13,781 bases of DNA from Clostridia bacterium (GTDB taxonomy: Bacteria; Bacillota_A; Clostridia; Christensenellales; Aristaeellaceae). Of the stretch, positions 6,810-13,781 are shown piece by piece. The stretch covers positions 1 through 13,781 of the forward strand of contig JAGCIC010000110.1 of the NCBI GenBank assembly GCA_017648805.1. The letters are read 5' to 3'. The notes under the pieces were generated by a model. The model did not search any database. It had not been told where the DNA came from and saw only the letters and a program-made list of their open reading frames with translations. The translations under genes and the position numbers were made by a program. Positions within the stretch are counted from its first letter, which is position 1. The number at the start of each line of letters is the position of its first letter.

Positions 6810-7670
6810 TTATTTCACGTCTCCGCCCAGCACCGCGGTCTTGTTCGGGCTGGAGCGGCGCTGCAGGTTGGGATAGCGGCGCTCTATGGCCGCCAGGGCG
6901 ATCTCGGCGTCCTCGTCCACTTCCTCCGGCGTATGCGCGCCTACGGTCACCATGTCGCAGGGGCGCAGGGTGGCAAAGGAGAACGACAGCCCCACATAGG
7001 GCGACACGCGGCCCGCCGCCATGGCTTTTATGGTCATTACGGGTTTTTTCGCGTTTTCGATTATGGCGCGCACGCCCTCCACTTCCACCTGCATCAGAAA
7101 ACCCGCGCAGTTGTATATCTGTATGTATGTCTGCACGTCGTATCCGTTGGCGTCGGAATACAGTATGAGTTCCGGCATGTGGGCCGACAGACCCGGCACC
7201 ATGCCGTGCTGGCGGATCATGTCCAGATAGTCAGGCAGGCGGTCCATTGTACCTTTGAGCTTGCTCACCAGCTGCTCGGCGGAGCTGTGGTGGATAAGGC
7301 AGATCTCTGACCCGTTTTTGGCGCACTCGGCAATCACCCTTTCCGCTTCCTGGCGGGACTTCGCGCTGTCCGCCACGTCGATTATGGGCGTGTCGATCTT
7401 TATTATATGCCTGCCCGCGGCCTGCTCGGCTTCCTTTATGCCGGTCAGAAGCGCGTCGTGGCCGCCGAAAGGCGCCATCATGGCGTCTATCCCCCAGTTT
7501 AAGTACGCTTCGACCATTTTTCTGAAAGGCGCAGGCTCCGCGAAGCGGCGCTGTATCATATGGTCCGCCGAAGTCGTGGTATGGCTCCACCCCAGCATCC
7601 AGTTGGTGCCTATCAGCATGCGCGGCAGCGAGATATTCTCTACCATGGTCCTCGGAAACAGATTCGGCAT
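6810..7670 (-). CDS. Uncharacterised protein, probably a TIM-barrel fold
   Basis: A 286-residue soluble protein without signal peptide or membrane segment. I cannot name a family. Alternating strand-like stretches (IDAMMAPF, HIIKIDTPII, EICLIHHSS, MVPGLSAHM, FLMQVEVEG, PVMTIKAMAAG, DMVTVGAHTPEE) with helices between them read like a beta/alpha barrel. The C-terminal VTVGAHTPEEVDED resembles the last strand and helix of aldo/keto reductases, though their Asp-Tyr-Lys-His tetrad was not identified. Several His residues lie on predicted strand ends (WSHTTTSADH, IHHSS, SAHMPE), so metal or phosphate binding is possible. AGGAGGGG a few bases ahead of the ATG fixes the start, and a clear promoter precedes it. 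It is divergent from the TIR unit, and no terminator is obvious after it. Confidence 0.85.
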   Translation of the reverse strand: MPNLFPRTMVENISLPRMLIGTNWMLGWSHTTTSADHMIQRRFAEPAPFRKMVEAYLNWGIDAMMAPFGGHDALLTGIKEAEQAAGRHIIKIDTPIIDVADSAKSRQEAERVIAECAKNGSEICLIHHSSAEQLVSKLKGTMDRLPDYLDMIRQHGMVPGLSAHMPELILYSDANGYDVQTYIQIYNCAGFLMQVEVEGVRAIIENAKKPVMTIKAMAAGRVSPYVGLSFSFATLRPCDMVTVGAHTPEEVDEDAEIALAAIERRYPNLQRRSSPNKTAVLGGDVK

Positions 7671-7701
7671 ATTATCCCCTCCTGTGCGGTGTTCTGAACG
7701 G

Positions 7702-7730
7702 ATTATACTTTATTATGGCTCCATTTGCAA
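7702..7730 (-). promoter_or_regulatory. Promoter of the uncharacterised barrel gene
   Basis: On the minus strand TTGCAA (7730-7725) and a perfect TATAAT (7707-7702) are 17 bases apart. The hexamers and spacer length are identical to those of the pta promoter. The ATG at 7670 follows about 30 bases later behind a strong ribosome binding site. Confidence 0.72.
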
Positions 7731-7791
7731 TAAGCCCCGCCGTATTTGAGTCTCCATGCCACGCCGGGAAAGAAATATGGACCTGAGCGTA

Positions 7792-7820
7792 TTGTGCGCG
7801 CGCTCCCGATATGTTAAAAT
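7792..7820 (+). promoter_or_regulatory. Promoter of the TIR / HD-RyR unit
   Basis: A TTGTGC -35-like box (7792-7797) and an extended -10 (TG at 7812-7813, then TAAAAT at 7815-7820) are 17 bases apart. The start of transcription should fall near 7827, inside a perfect 10-base palindrome TGCGGCCGCA (7824-7833), which could be a control site or chance. The leader to the ATG at 7868 is about 40 bases. Confidence 0.5.
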
Positions 7821-7853
7821 ATGTGCGGCCGCAAGCAAATATCAACGATCACC

Positions 7854-7860
7854 GGGGAGG
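7854..7860 (+). promoter_or_regulatory. Ribosome binding site deciding the TIR start
   Basis: GGGGAGG lies 7 bases before the ATG at 7868. The in-frame ATG at 7811 has no such site and lies inside the promoter, so 7868 is the start to use. Confidence 0.8.
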
Positions 7861-7867
7861 CAAACAG

Positions 7868-10282
7868 ATGGAACAGCGCCGGTACTGCGCCTTTATAAGC
7901 TACAGGCACTACACTCCGGACAAGGAGATCGCCCAGCGCCTGCACAGCCTTATCGAAACCTACTCCATCCCCTCCGCCCTGCGCGGAGATACCGGGCTCA
8001 AGCACCCGGGCAACGTGTTCCGCGACCAGGAGGAACTGCCTCTGTCTTCGAACCTGGGTAGGGATATAGAGACCGCGCTGGACAACAGCGACTGGCTCAT
8101 CTGCGTGTGCTCTCCCAGATATCTGGAAAGCCGCTGGTGCATGCGTGAGCTGGAGTATTTCATAGAGCACCGGGGCCGCGATCGGGTGCTGGCGGTGCTG
8201 GCGGAAGGCGAGCCCCAGGACGCCTTTCCTGCCCTTCTGTGCAAGGGCAAGGACGCGCAGGGCAACGAGACGGACATAGAGCCCCTGGCCGCTGACGTCA
8301 GGAGCGATACGCTCAAGGGCAGCCTCAAAAAGCTGAAAAAGGAGAAGCTGCGCATACTCGCCCCCATGCTGGGCACCACTTTCGACGGCCTGTATATGCG
8401 CCAGAAGCGGCGCCTGCGCCGGAACATTGCCCTGGCGGCCTGCGCGGCGCTGGTGGCCGCGGGCGGCATATTCGGCTATCTGTCCTACCAGAAAAACAGG
8501 CTCGAGGCGGAGCGCGTCGCTTCAGCAAAAAACGAGTACGATCTGCTTATCGAGCAGGCCTCTTCCGCCGTTACCGACGGCAGAAAGTCTTTCGCCCGGG
8601 ACGTGCTGCTCAAGGCGCGGGAACTCTCCGATTCCATAGGCGGATACCGGGAGGAACCCCTTGTCTCCCTGCTGGAACAGGCGTGCTACGCGGGCGACCT
8701 GTCCACGGAAGTAAAGCTGGATTCGGCGGTGGACTATTTCGCGGTGAGCGCCAAGCGCGCCACGCAGTTCTTCTCCCCCGACGGCACGAAGGTGCTTATC
8801 CCCTCTTCGGGCTATATACTGGACTGCTGCGACGCCGCTACGGGCCGGTTGCTGTGGAGCTCCTCCTTCAACCAGCTGATCACTTCCGCCCGATGGAAGG
8901 AAGACTCCAGCCAGGTGGTGGTCACTTCACACTATGATCACCTGGTGCGCCTGATCGACGCTCAGACCGGCAAAAAAATAAACGACCTGGACAACATAAG
9001 CTGGGTCAGCACCGCGTGCTTTCACGGGGATGACGTGCTGGCGGTGTTCGAGCAGGGCTTCCTGATCTGGGACACCGTAAATGACCCGGACGCCGAGAAA
9101 ATGCTGTGGTACAAGACCGAAAGGTCGTATCAGGGCAGCAGCGGGCTTGCATTCGGGGACAAGTATCTTGCAAGATTCGATTCCGAGGGCTTTGACATTG
9201 TCGACACCGACGGCCCCACTTTCGTTTACAAACTGGAAACTCCCTATAAGGCCATAAACGGCTACGCCCTGTCTCCGGACGGCAAAAAGCTGTTTGTGCA
9301 CCAGTTTAATAATGTGTTCGTGTGCGACATAGAGACCGACGAGATACTCTGGCAGGTCACCCGCGAAAAAGGCGTCCAGCACATAGACGAAATACCCGAA
9401 AGCATGGGCGAGCCCCCGGTGTGGGCAGGAAATCTTATTTTCGACAACGAGCGCGCCGACGCTACGGATTACCTGGGCTACACGGGCGTGGTGTACGACG
9501 CCGGCACCGGCGAGATCCTTTATACGCTTGAAAACACCTTCTGCGCCGCGGCGACCCCGGACGGCAGGTACTTCCTGTGCGGCGACGGCGTGCACGACGC
9601 GGCCACGGGCGAACTGGTGCTCAAGTCAATAAGCTATTTATACGCCGCCGATCCCTCGGGCGAACGCTACCTGTCCTCCGGCTACATACTTACCGGCATG
9701 GGCAGCGGCACCCAGTACACCGCGGACAACTACAGCGGCAGCGTGTACTGCGAGCGCAACGAAATCCACCGGGTGATGACGCCCGACGACAGTTACGCGG
9801 TGTACAGCGAGGTCAACGGCCCCGGCTTCACGGTCCTAAGGATGGACGGCACCAACTGGCAGTACAAAGTCAGGGACTTCACCCCCGGGTACTGGATCAA
9901 CTTTTCACCGGACAGCCGCCTGGTGGCGCTCAGCAGCGGCGTTAACGCGATCGCCGTTTACGAGCTGGCCACGGGCGAACGGGTGTTTTTTAACGACGAC
10001 TGGTATTTTGAGCACGAAGCGGGCGGTTTCACCTTCAGCAGCGACAGCCGCTACCTGATGTGCGCCACCAAGGACGCAAGCCGCTTCTGCGTGGCGGACA
10101 TGAAGACCGGGCAGACCCTGTACCGGCTGTATGCGGCCAAGCCCGTACGGGACTGGGGCTTTGACGAAAAAACGGGCGACGCGGTGGTGCTGTTCGACGA
10201 CGGCAGCGCCCTGATCGGGAACATCTTCACTTCCGCAGAGGAAGTGCTTTCCTACGCAAGACAGCTTAACGCGGACAAATAA
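7868..10282 (+). CDS. TIR domain protein with one membrane span and a C-terminal beta-propeller
   Basis: An 804-residue probable membrane receptor. Residues 4-125 form a TIR domain: box 1 is CAFISYRHY (7-15), followed by FRDQEELPLSSNLGRDIETAL and the DWLICVCSPRYLESRWCMRELE segment, where Glu94 in WCMRELE sits at the position of the catalytic Glu of NAD-cleaving TIRs. A linker with EPLAADVR and KEKLRILAPML, which I recall from gut Clostridia TIR proteins, leads to a basic stretch (RQKRRLRRN) and a single membrane span (about 186-207), so TIR should be inside and the rest outside. A helical part (208-265) precedes a propeller (about 275-795) with seven DAxTGxxL-like turns (near 321, 363, 486, 543, 576, 698, 743) and SPDG-type strands. 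The next gene follows after 19 bases. NADase activity and the sensed signal are inferred. Confidence 0.9.
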   Translation: MEQRRYCAFISYRHYTPDKEIAQRLHSLIETYSIPSALRGDTGLKHPGNVFRDQEELPLSSNLGRDIETALDNSDWLICVCSPRYLESRWCMRELEYFIEHRGRDRVLAVLAEGEPQDAFPALLCKGKDAQGNETDIEPLAADVRSDTLKGSLKKLKKEKLRILAPMLGTTFDGLYMRQKRRLRRNIALAACAALVAAGGIFGYLSYQKNRLEAERVASAKNEYDLLIEQASSAVTDGRKSFARDVLLKARELSDSIGGYREEPLVSLLEQACYAGDLSTEVKLDSAVDYFAVSAKRATQFFSPDGTKVLIPSSGYILDCCDAATGRLLWSSSFNQLITSARWKEDSSQVVVTSHYDHLVRLIDAQTGKKINDLDNISWVSTACFHGDDVLAVFEQGFLIWDTVNDPDAEKMLWYKTERSYQGSSGLAFGDKYLARFDSEGFDIVDTDGPTFVYKLETPYKAINGYALSPDGKKLFVHQFNNVFVCDIETDEILWQVTREKGVQHIDEIPESMGEPPVWAGNLIFDNERADATDYLGYTGVVYDAGTGEILYTLENTFCAAATPDGRYFLCGDGVHDAATGELVLKSISYLYAADPSGERYLSSGYILTGMGSGTQYTADNYSGSVYCERNEIHRVMTPDDSYAVYSEVNGPGFTVLRMDGTNWQYKVRDFTPGYWINFSPDSRLVALSSGVNAIAVYELATGERVFFNDDWYFEHEAGGFTFSSDSRYLMCATKDASRFCVADMKTGQTLYRLYAAKPVRDWGFDEKTGDAVVLFDDGSALIGNIFTSAEEVLSYARQLNADK

Positions 10283-10301
10283 ACAGGCGGGGAGACGGAA
10301 T

Positions 10302-12332
10302 ATGGGATACACAGCTTTTGCAGCCATGCGCGCGCGCAACAAAAAACTGCTCGGCAAAGACCTGGGCCCTAAACAGCCCTATCTGGCCGGAGGCGCCCGA
10401 AGGGGCACGGACCTTAAAAGCGCGGCGCTCAGGTTCCTGCACGAAAGGTGCGAGGGCCTGAGGTTCGACGCCGAGATCACCGAAGAGGAAGCCCGGCAAG
10501 GCAGATATCTGGGCACGGGCATCCGCCCCAACCAGGTGCCCTTCAACATGCAGAAGGACACGGACCGGCTGTGCCTGGAAAGGGAACTGGAAAAATTCAT
10601 TGACTCCGGCGTGGCCGAGGACGCCTACACCGTGTATTACTCCTGGCTGGAGATGTTCATGGGCGAGTACTGCCGCAGCCAGAAGATGGTGGAACTTTTA
10701 AGCGAGTTCGAGTCCAACGCCAGCTCCCTGCTGATGAAGCACAGGGACCACTATTCCCACTCCGTGTACGTGTTCGCCCTGGGCCTGGCCATATACGAGA
10801 CCAATCCTCTGTTCCGGGACACGTTCAACGCCTTTTACGGCTTAGGCGGCGCGGAGAACGAACACAAAGCGGCGGCGTTCTTCCTTGAGTACTGGGGCCT
10901 GACCAGCCTGTTCCACGACATCGGCTACCCCTTCGAGATCCCCTTCGAGCAGATACTTGCCTACTTCGAAGTGGACCGCAAGCAGCGGGGACCCGGCAGC
11001 CTGTACATCGCCTACCGCGACCTTGAGTGCCTTACCGACATATGCCCGGACGCCCGCGAAGCGCTTAAAAAGCTGTTCGGCAAGGATTTCTCTTCCGTGC
11101 CTGAACTGCTGGCCTGGGGCATACAAAACACCCTGGGCGAGGCTTACGGCATAGATGAAGCGAAAATGACTGAGACCATCCGCACCAAGCCCACCGATCC
11201 CGACAAGTTCGGCTACTTCATGGATCACGGCTTTTTCAGCGCCGCGCGCCTGTTCCAGGAGCTGGCGGGCGTGCTGGGCGGCAAGCGCCTGACCAAGGCC
11301 CACCTGGACGCCCTGACCGCCATAATGCTGCATAACAGCCTGTTCAAGTTCGCCGTCGCGTTCTATAAATCCCCGGAGCGCAAGCCGCCCCTCAAAGCCT
11401 GCCTGCATCCCCTGGCGTTCCTGCTGATGCTGTGCGACGAGCTCCAGTGCTGGGACCGCACCGCCTACGGCCGTTCCTCCCGCACCGAACTGCACCCCAT
11501 GGGCGCTTACATTGACTTTGGCGGCGGGCGCATTAACGCCACATATATCTATGACCGGGAAGAAAAGCCCAAGATCGACGCTTTCTCCCGCGCCTACACC
11601 GCCTGGGAAGAGGGCGGCAGGCAGGGCAAGCCTCCCCGTCTGAAGGCCTTCAGCGACATGGCCGAAAAGGAACAGCGCTTCAAGACCGACATAGAAAAGA
11701 TAGTGGACCTGACGGAGATCCCCTTCACGGTTAACGTCGCTCTCAAAAAGGCGGACAGGTCTGCCAAGCACACCTTCCTGTCCGTGAGCAGCTTTTTGCA
11801 CATGTACGACTTCGCCGTGGCGCTCAACGCCCGCTACAGCTACCAGGGCAGGGAGGATTCCGTGCCCGTGGAGACCCTGGAAGCGGAGTTCGACAGCATG
11901 TCGCTGGAATACAAATTAAGCAACATAAACCAGGTCAAGAGCTTTTCCCGCTATCTGAACGCCCTGGGCTGCTTCTACACCGACCGCCCCGTGGACTACG
12001 AGCTGCTTGAAAAGTTCACCAAAGCGCAGATAGACGTGTTCGCGCCCATGGAGCACGAGCGCTGGGTCAAACAGCACAAGGCCATGGGCTGGACCCGGGG
12101 CGACGAGTACCTGACCGCCCCCTGTGTAAAGGGTGATCCCGCCGCGCAGAAAGCCCTGCGAGAGCAGACGCGCCGCCACATACTGTGCATGGACGGCTGG
12201 AAGGATGAAAACGAGATCCTCGCCCATTACGAAAGCCTCTCCCCCGACGAACAGGGCAAGGACTGGAAGCCCTTCAACAGCATGCTCAAGCTCCTCAAAA
12301 AGTTCGAGGGCGTCAGGATATACAAGCTGTAG
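10302..12332 (+). CDS. HD-domain protein with C-terminal RyR-like domain
   Basis: A 676-residue soluble protein. An HD phosphohydrolase core is visible with a full metal-ligand series: His153 in HYSHSV, His205-Asp206 in LFHDIGYP, His309 in MDHGFF, His344 in IMLHNSLF and Asp379 in LCDELQCW. Such domains hydrolyse nucleotide or cyclic-nucleotide phosphate bonds. The C-terminus (about 580-676) begins MEHERWVKQHKAMGW (583-597) and ends with KDWKPFNSML plus a final hydrophobic strand. This matches the HExW...GW...D pattern of the RyR domain, named from ryanodine receptors and also found in bacteria. Residues 1-140 and 390-575 are unassigned. GGGGAG (10289-10294) lies 7 bases before the ATG, 19 bases after the TIR gene, so the two should be translated from one message. 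The HD call is firm, the RyR call good, the substrate unknown. Confidence 0.85.
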   Translation: MGYTAFAAMRARNKKLLGKDLGPKQPYLAGGARRGTDLKSAALRFLHERCEGLRFDAEITEEEARQGRYLGTGIRPNQVPFNMQKDTDRLCLERELEKFIDSGVAEDAYTVYYSWLEMFMGEYCRSQKMVELLSEFESNASSLLMKHRDHYSHSVYVFALGLAIYETNPLFRDTFNAFYGLGGAENEHKAAAFFLEYWGLTSLFHDIGYPFEIPFEQILAYFEVDRKQRGPGSLYIAYRDLECLTDICPDAREALKKLFGKDFSSVPELLAWGIQNTLGEAYGIDEAKMTETIRTKPTDPDKFGYFMDHGFFSAARLFQELAGVLGGKRLTKAHLDALTAIMLHNSLFKFAVAFYKSPERKPPLKACLHPLAFLLMLCDELQCWDRTAYGRSSRTELHPMGAYIDFGGGRINATYIYDREEKPKIDAFSRAYTAWEEGGRQGKPPRLKAFSDMAEKEQRFKTDIEKIVDLTEIPFTVNVALKKADRSAKHTFLSVSSFLHMYDFAVALNARYSYQGREDSVPVETLEAEFDSMSLEYKLSNINQVKSFSRYLNALGCFYTDRPVDYELLEKFTKAQIDVFAPMEHERWVKQHKAMGWTRGDEYLTAPCVKGDPAAQKALREQTRRHILCMDGWKDENEILAHYESLSPDEQGKDWKPFNSMLKLLKKFEGVRIYKL

Positions 12333-12346
12333 CGCCGCCATTTTTC

Positions 12347-12374
12347 CCCCCTTCCTGATGGAAGGGGGTTTATT
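12347..12374 (+). terminator. Probable terminator after the TIR / HD-RyR unit
   Basis: A perfect 9-bp stem (12347-12355 with 12360-12368) with a TGAT loop is followed by a broken T run (TTTATT). It ends just before the -35 box of the nfeD promoter. The short T run suggests incomplete termination, so some reading into nfeD-floA is possible. Confidence 0.7.
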
Positions 12375-12375
12375 C

Positions 12376-12404
12376 TTGACCCCCATGGCGATCTTTGGTA
12401 TAAT
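12376..12404 (+). promoter_or_regulatory. Promoter of nfeD-floA
   Basis: TTGACC (12376-12381) and a perfect TATAAT (12399-12404) are 17 bases apart. The GTG start of nfeD follows 24 bases later, giving a very short leader. Confidence 0.78.
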
Positions 12405-12428
12405 ATACGCTGAGGGAGGTGAAAAATC

Positions 12429-12914
12429 GTGCCCGAAATCGTAATTATCATTGCCTGCCTGGCGGTAGGCGCCGGGCTTATCGCCCTGGAGGCGATCACC
12501 CCGGGGCTGGGTCTGCCCGGCCTTGCGGGAGCGTCGCTTCTGGCTGTAGGCACCTGGCTGATGTGGAGGAATTACGGCGTGACCGGTGGACTGATCACCC
12601 TGCTGGCGTCTTTGGCGGTGGCCTCCTGCGCGGTGGCCCTGTCCCTTAAGAGCGCCGTCAGCGGACGTCTGTCCAAGTCCCGCATCATTCTCGGGGAATC
12701 CACCCCGGTCCCGGATATCAACAAAGAGGAATCCCTGGTGGGCCAGGAAGGCGAAGCGCTCACGCCGCTCAACCCCGTAGGCGAGGCGCTGATAGGCGGC
12801 AAACGCCTGGAAGTGCTGTCCGAGGGCGGCTATATCCCCAAGGGCGCCCGGGTGACCGTGCTGAGGACCGAGGGCAAAAAGCTCACAGTAAAACCGGCTG
12901 AGGCCGATAAATAA
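12429..12914 (+). CDS. NfeD-family membrane protein, short form
   Basis: A 161-residue protein with three membrane spans (about residues 3-22, 30-46, 52-74), a linker, and a C-terminal OB-fold domain (about 102-157). The OB-fold begins VGQEGEALTPLNPVGEA and runs through GYIPKGARVTVLRTEG, the usual NfeD signature. The N-terminal ClpP-like protease part of long NfeD proteins is absent, so this is the short class that partners flotillins in membrane organisation. The start is a GTG, not ATG; GGAGGT (12415-12420) 8 bases upstream decides it. It is followed after 12 bases by floA in the same frame direction, the standard nfeD-flotillin pair, under the promoter just upstream. Confidence 0.92.
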   Translation: MPEIVIIIACLAVGAGLIALEAITPGLGLPGLAGASLLAVGTWLMWRNYGVTGGLITLLASLAVASCAVALSLKSAVSGRLSKSRIILGESTPVPDINKEESLVGQEGEALTPLNPVGEALIGGKRLEVLSEGGYIPKGARVTVLRTEGKKLTVKPAEADK

Positions 12915-12926
12915 CGGAGGTATCAA

Positions 12927-13781
12927 ATGCCTGAACTTATCATCATCCTTATAGTCGTCATCCTTGTATTCATACTGCTCTTCCTGCGCTACGTGCCCCT
13001 GGGGCTGTGGATCACCGCTCGGGCGTCCGGCGCGCCGGTCAAGATCAGCTCCCTGGTGGGAATGCGCTTCCGCCGCATCTCTCCCCAGAAGATCGTGAAC
13101 GCCTACATCAAGGCCTGCAAAGCCAGCCTGGACGTGACCACCGACATGCTGGAGACCCACTACCTGGCAGGCGGTAACGTGGAAAGGGTCATAAACGCCC
13201 TCATTTCCGCCAAGCAGGCCTCCATCGACCTGTCCTTCACCACCGCCTGCGCCATCGACCTGGCAGGCCGCGACGTACTGCAGGCCGTGCAGATGAGCGT
13301 GCTTCCCAAGGTCATCGAAACGCCTCCCGTAGCCGCCATAGCCAAGGACGGCATCGAGCTGCGCGCCAAAGCCCGTGTCACCGTGCGCACCAACATCGAG
13401 CGCCTGGTGGGCGGCGCCGGCGAGGAGACCATCATCGCCCGTGTCGGCGAAGGCATCGTCACCACCATCGGTTCTTCCGCCACCCACAAGGCCGTGCTGG
13501 AGAATCCCGACCTGATCAGCCAGACCGTGCTGGACAAAGGCCTTGACAAGGGCACCGCCTACGAGATCCTCTCCATCGACATCGCGGACGTGGACGTGGG
13601 CCGCAACGTGGGCGCCCAGCTGCAGCTGGACCAGGCCGAAGCCGACCGCCGCATCGCCCAGGCGAAGGCGGAAGAGCGCCGTGCCATGGCTGTCGCCCGC
13701 GAGCAGGAAATGAAAGCTTCCGTGCAGGAAATGCGCGCGAAGGTGGTCGAGGCCGAGGCCGAAGTGCCGCGCGCCATGGCA
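12927..13781 (+). CDS. floA: Flotillin-like protein FloA, 3' end missing
   Basis: The first 285 residues of a protein that is usually about 330 long; the frame is open to the window edge. FloA anchors in the membrane and organises ordered lipid domains together with NfeD. A membrane hairpin or anchor at residues 3-20 is followed by the FloA-typical [15 protein letters not shown] (21-35) and [14 protein letters not shown] (48-61), a prohibitin-like core with [15 protein letters not shown] (170-184), then [16 protein letters not shown] (218-233). A charged coiled-coil rich in Ala, Glu and Arg starts near 234, with the [19 protein letters not shown] EA repeats of flotillins. The start at 12927 has CGGAGG 6 bases ahead. 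Nothing indicates damage; the missing end lies beyond the window. Confidence 0.95.
   Translation, partial: MPELIIILIVVILVFILLFLRYVPLGLWITARASGAPVKISSLVGMRFRRISPQKIVNAYIKACKASLDVTTDMLETHYLAGGNVERVINALISAKQASIDLSFTTACAIDLAGRDVLQAVQMSVLPKVIETPPVAAIAKDGIELRAKARVTVRTNIERLVGGAGEETIIARVGEGIVTTIGSSATHKAVLENPDLISQTVLDKGLDKGTAYEILSIDIADVDVGRNVGAQLQLDQAEADRRIAQAKAEERRAMAVAREQEMKASVQEMRAKVVEAEAEVPRAMA

Noticed and set aside
7811..7867. Earlier in-frame ATG for the TIR protein
   Set aside because: It lies within the -10 region of the promoter and has no ribosome binding site, while the ATG at 7868 has GGGGAGG 7 bases ahead and begins right at the TIR domain.
11916..13487. 523-codon open frame on the minus strand
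   Set aside because: It runs antisense across the HD-RyR, nfeD and floA genes, all of which have motifs, ribosome binding sites and correct family lengths. Its Gly/His/Gln-rich, low-complexity product is typical of the complement of GC-rich coding DNA.
12932..13781. Possible link of nfeD-floA to the TIR module
   Set aside because: The pair has its own strong promoter, a hairpin separates it from the HD-RyR gene, and nfeD-floA is a standard housekeeping pair in Firmicutes. Adjacency is not evidence of a shared role.

Overview
The window suggests a GC-rich (roughly 60 %) anaerobic Firmicute of the Clostridia type, most likely from a gut-like habitat. The grounds are the paired phosphate acetyltransferase and acetate kinase genes (acetate fermentation with ATP gain), strong AGGAGG-type ribosome binding sites before nearly every gene, textbook sigma-A promoters with 17-base spacers, an NfeD/FloA pair, and a TIR protein of a type I recall as common in gut Clostridia. 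The assignment is by inspection only.

Layout, left to right. (1) The 3' end of a PRPP synthetase gene, closed by a strong terminator. (2) A GtrA-type membrane protein gene on the minus strand, back to back with the pta-ackA pair; both promoters are readable in the shared gap, and a strong terminator follows ackA. (3) A voltage-gated-type K+ channel gene followed 27 bases later by a WbsX/GH99-like protein gene, ending at a hairpin that works in both directions. (4) A minus-strand two-gene unit for small membrane proteins, a GlsB/YeaQ-like protein and a 70-residue protein. Its promoter is close to consensus and overlaps a perfect palindrome. (5) A minus-strand gene of unknown function, probably a TIM barrel, divergent from the next unit. 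(6) A tight two-gene unit: a TIR-transmembrane-beta-propeller protein and an HD-domain protein ending in what looks like a ryanodine-receptor (RyR) domain. (7) nfeD (short form) and floA, with floA running off the right end.

Most of the window is housekeeping. The part that stands out is unit 6 (7868-12332). A probable membrane receptor has a TIR domain that keeps the glutamate expected of NAD-cleaving TIRs, and an extended propeller that probably lies outside the cell. It is co-transcribed with a soluble protein that has a complete set of HD metal ligands and a C-terminal RyR-like module. The simplest reading is a small-molecule signalling or immune-type module, in which the propeller senses something, TIR makes a nucleotide product, and RyR/HD senses or destroys it. 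The domain calls come from visible motifs; the pathway is inference.

No tRNA, rRNA, CRISPR array, insertion sequence or attachment site was seen. No gene-free stretch exceeds 300 bases; the longest (6540-6809) holds a promoter, a palindrome and an orphan cysteine-rich reading frame.
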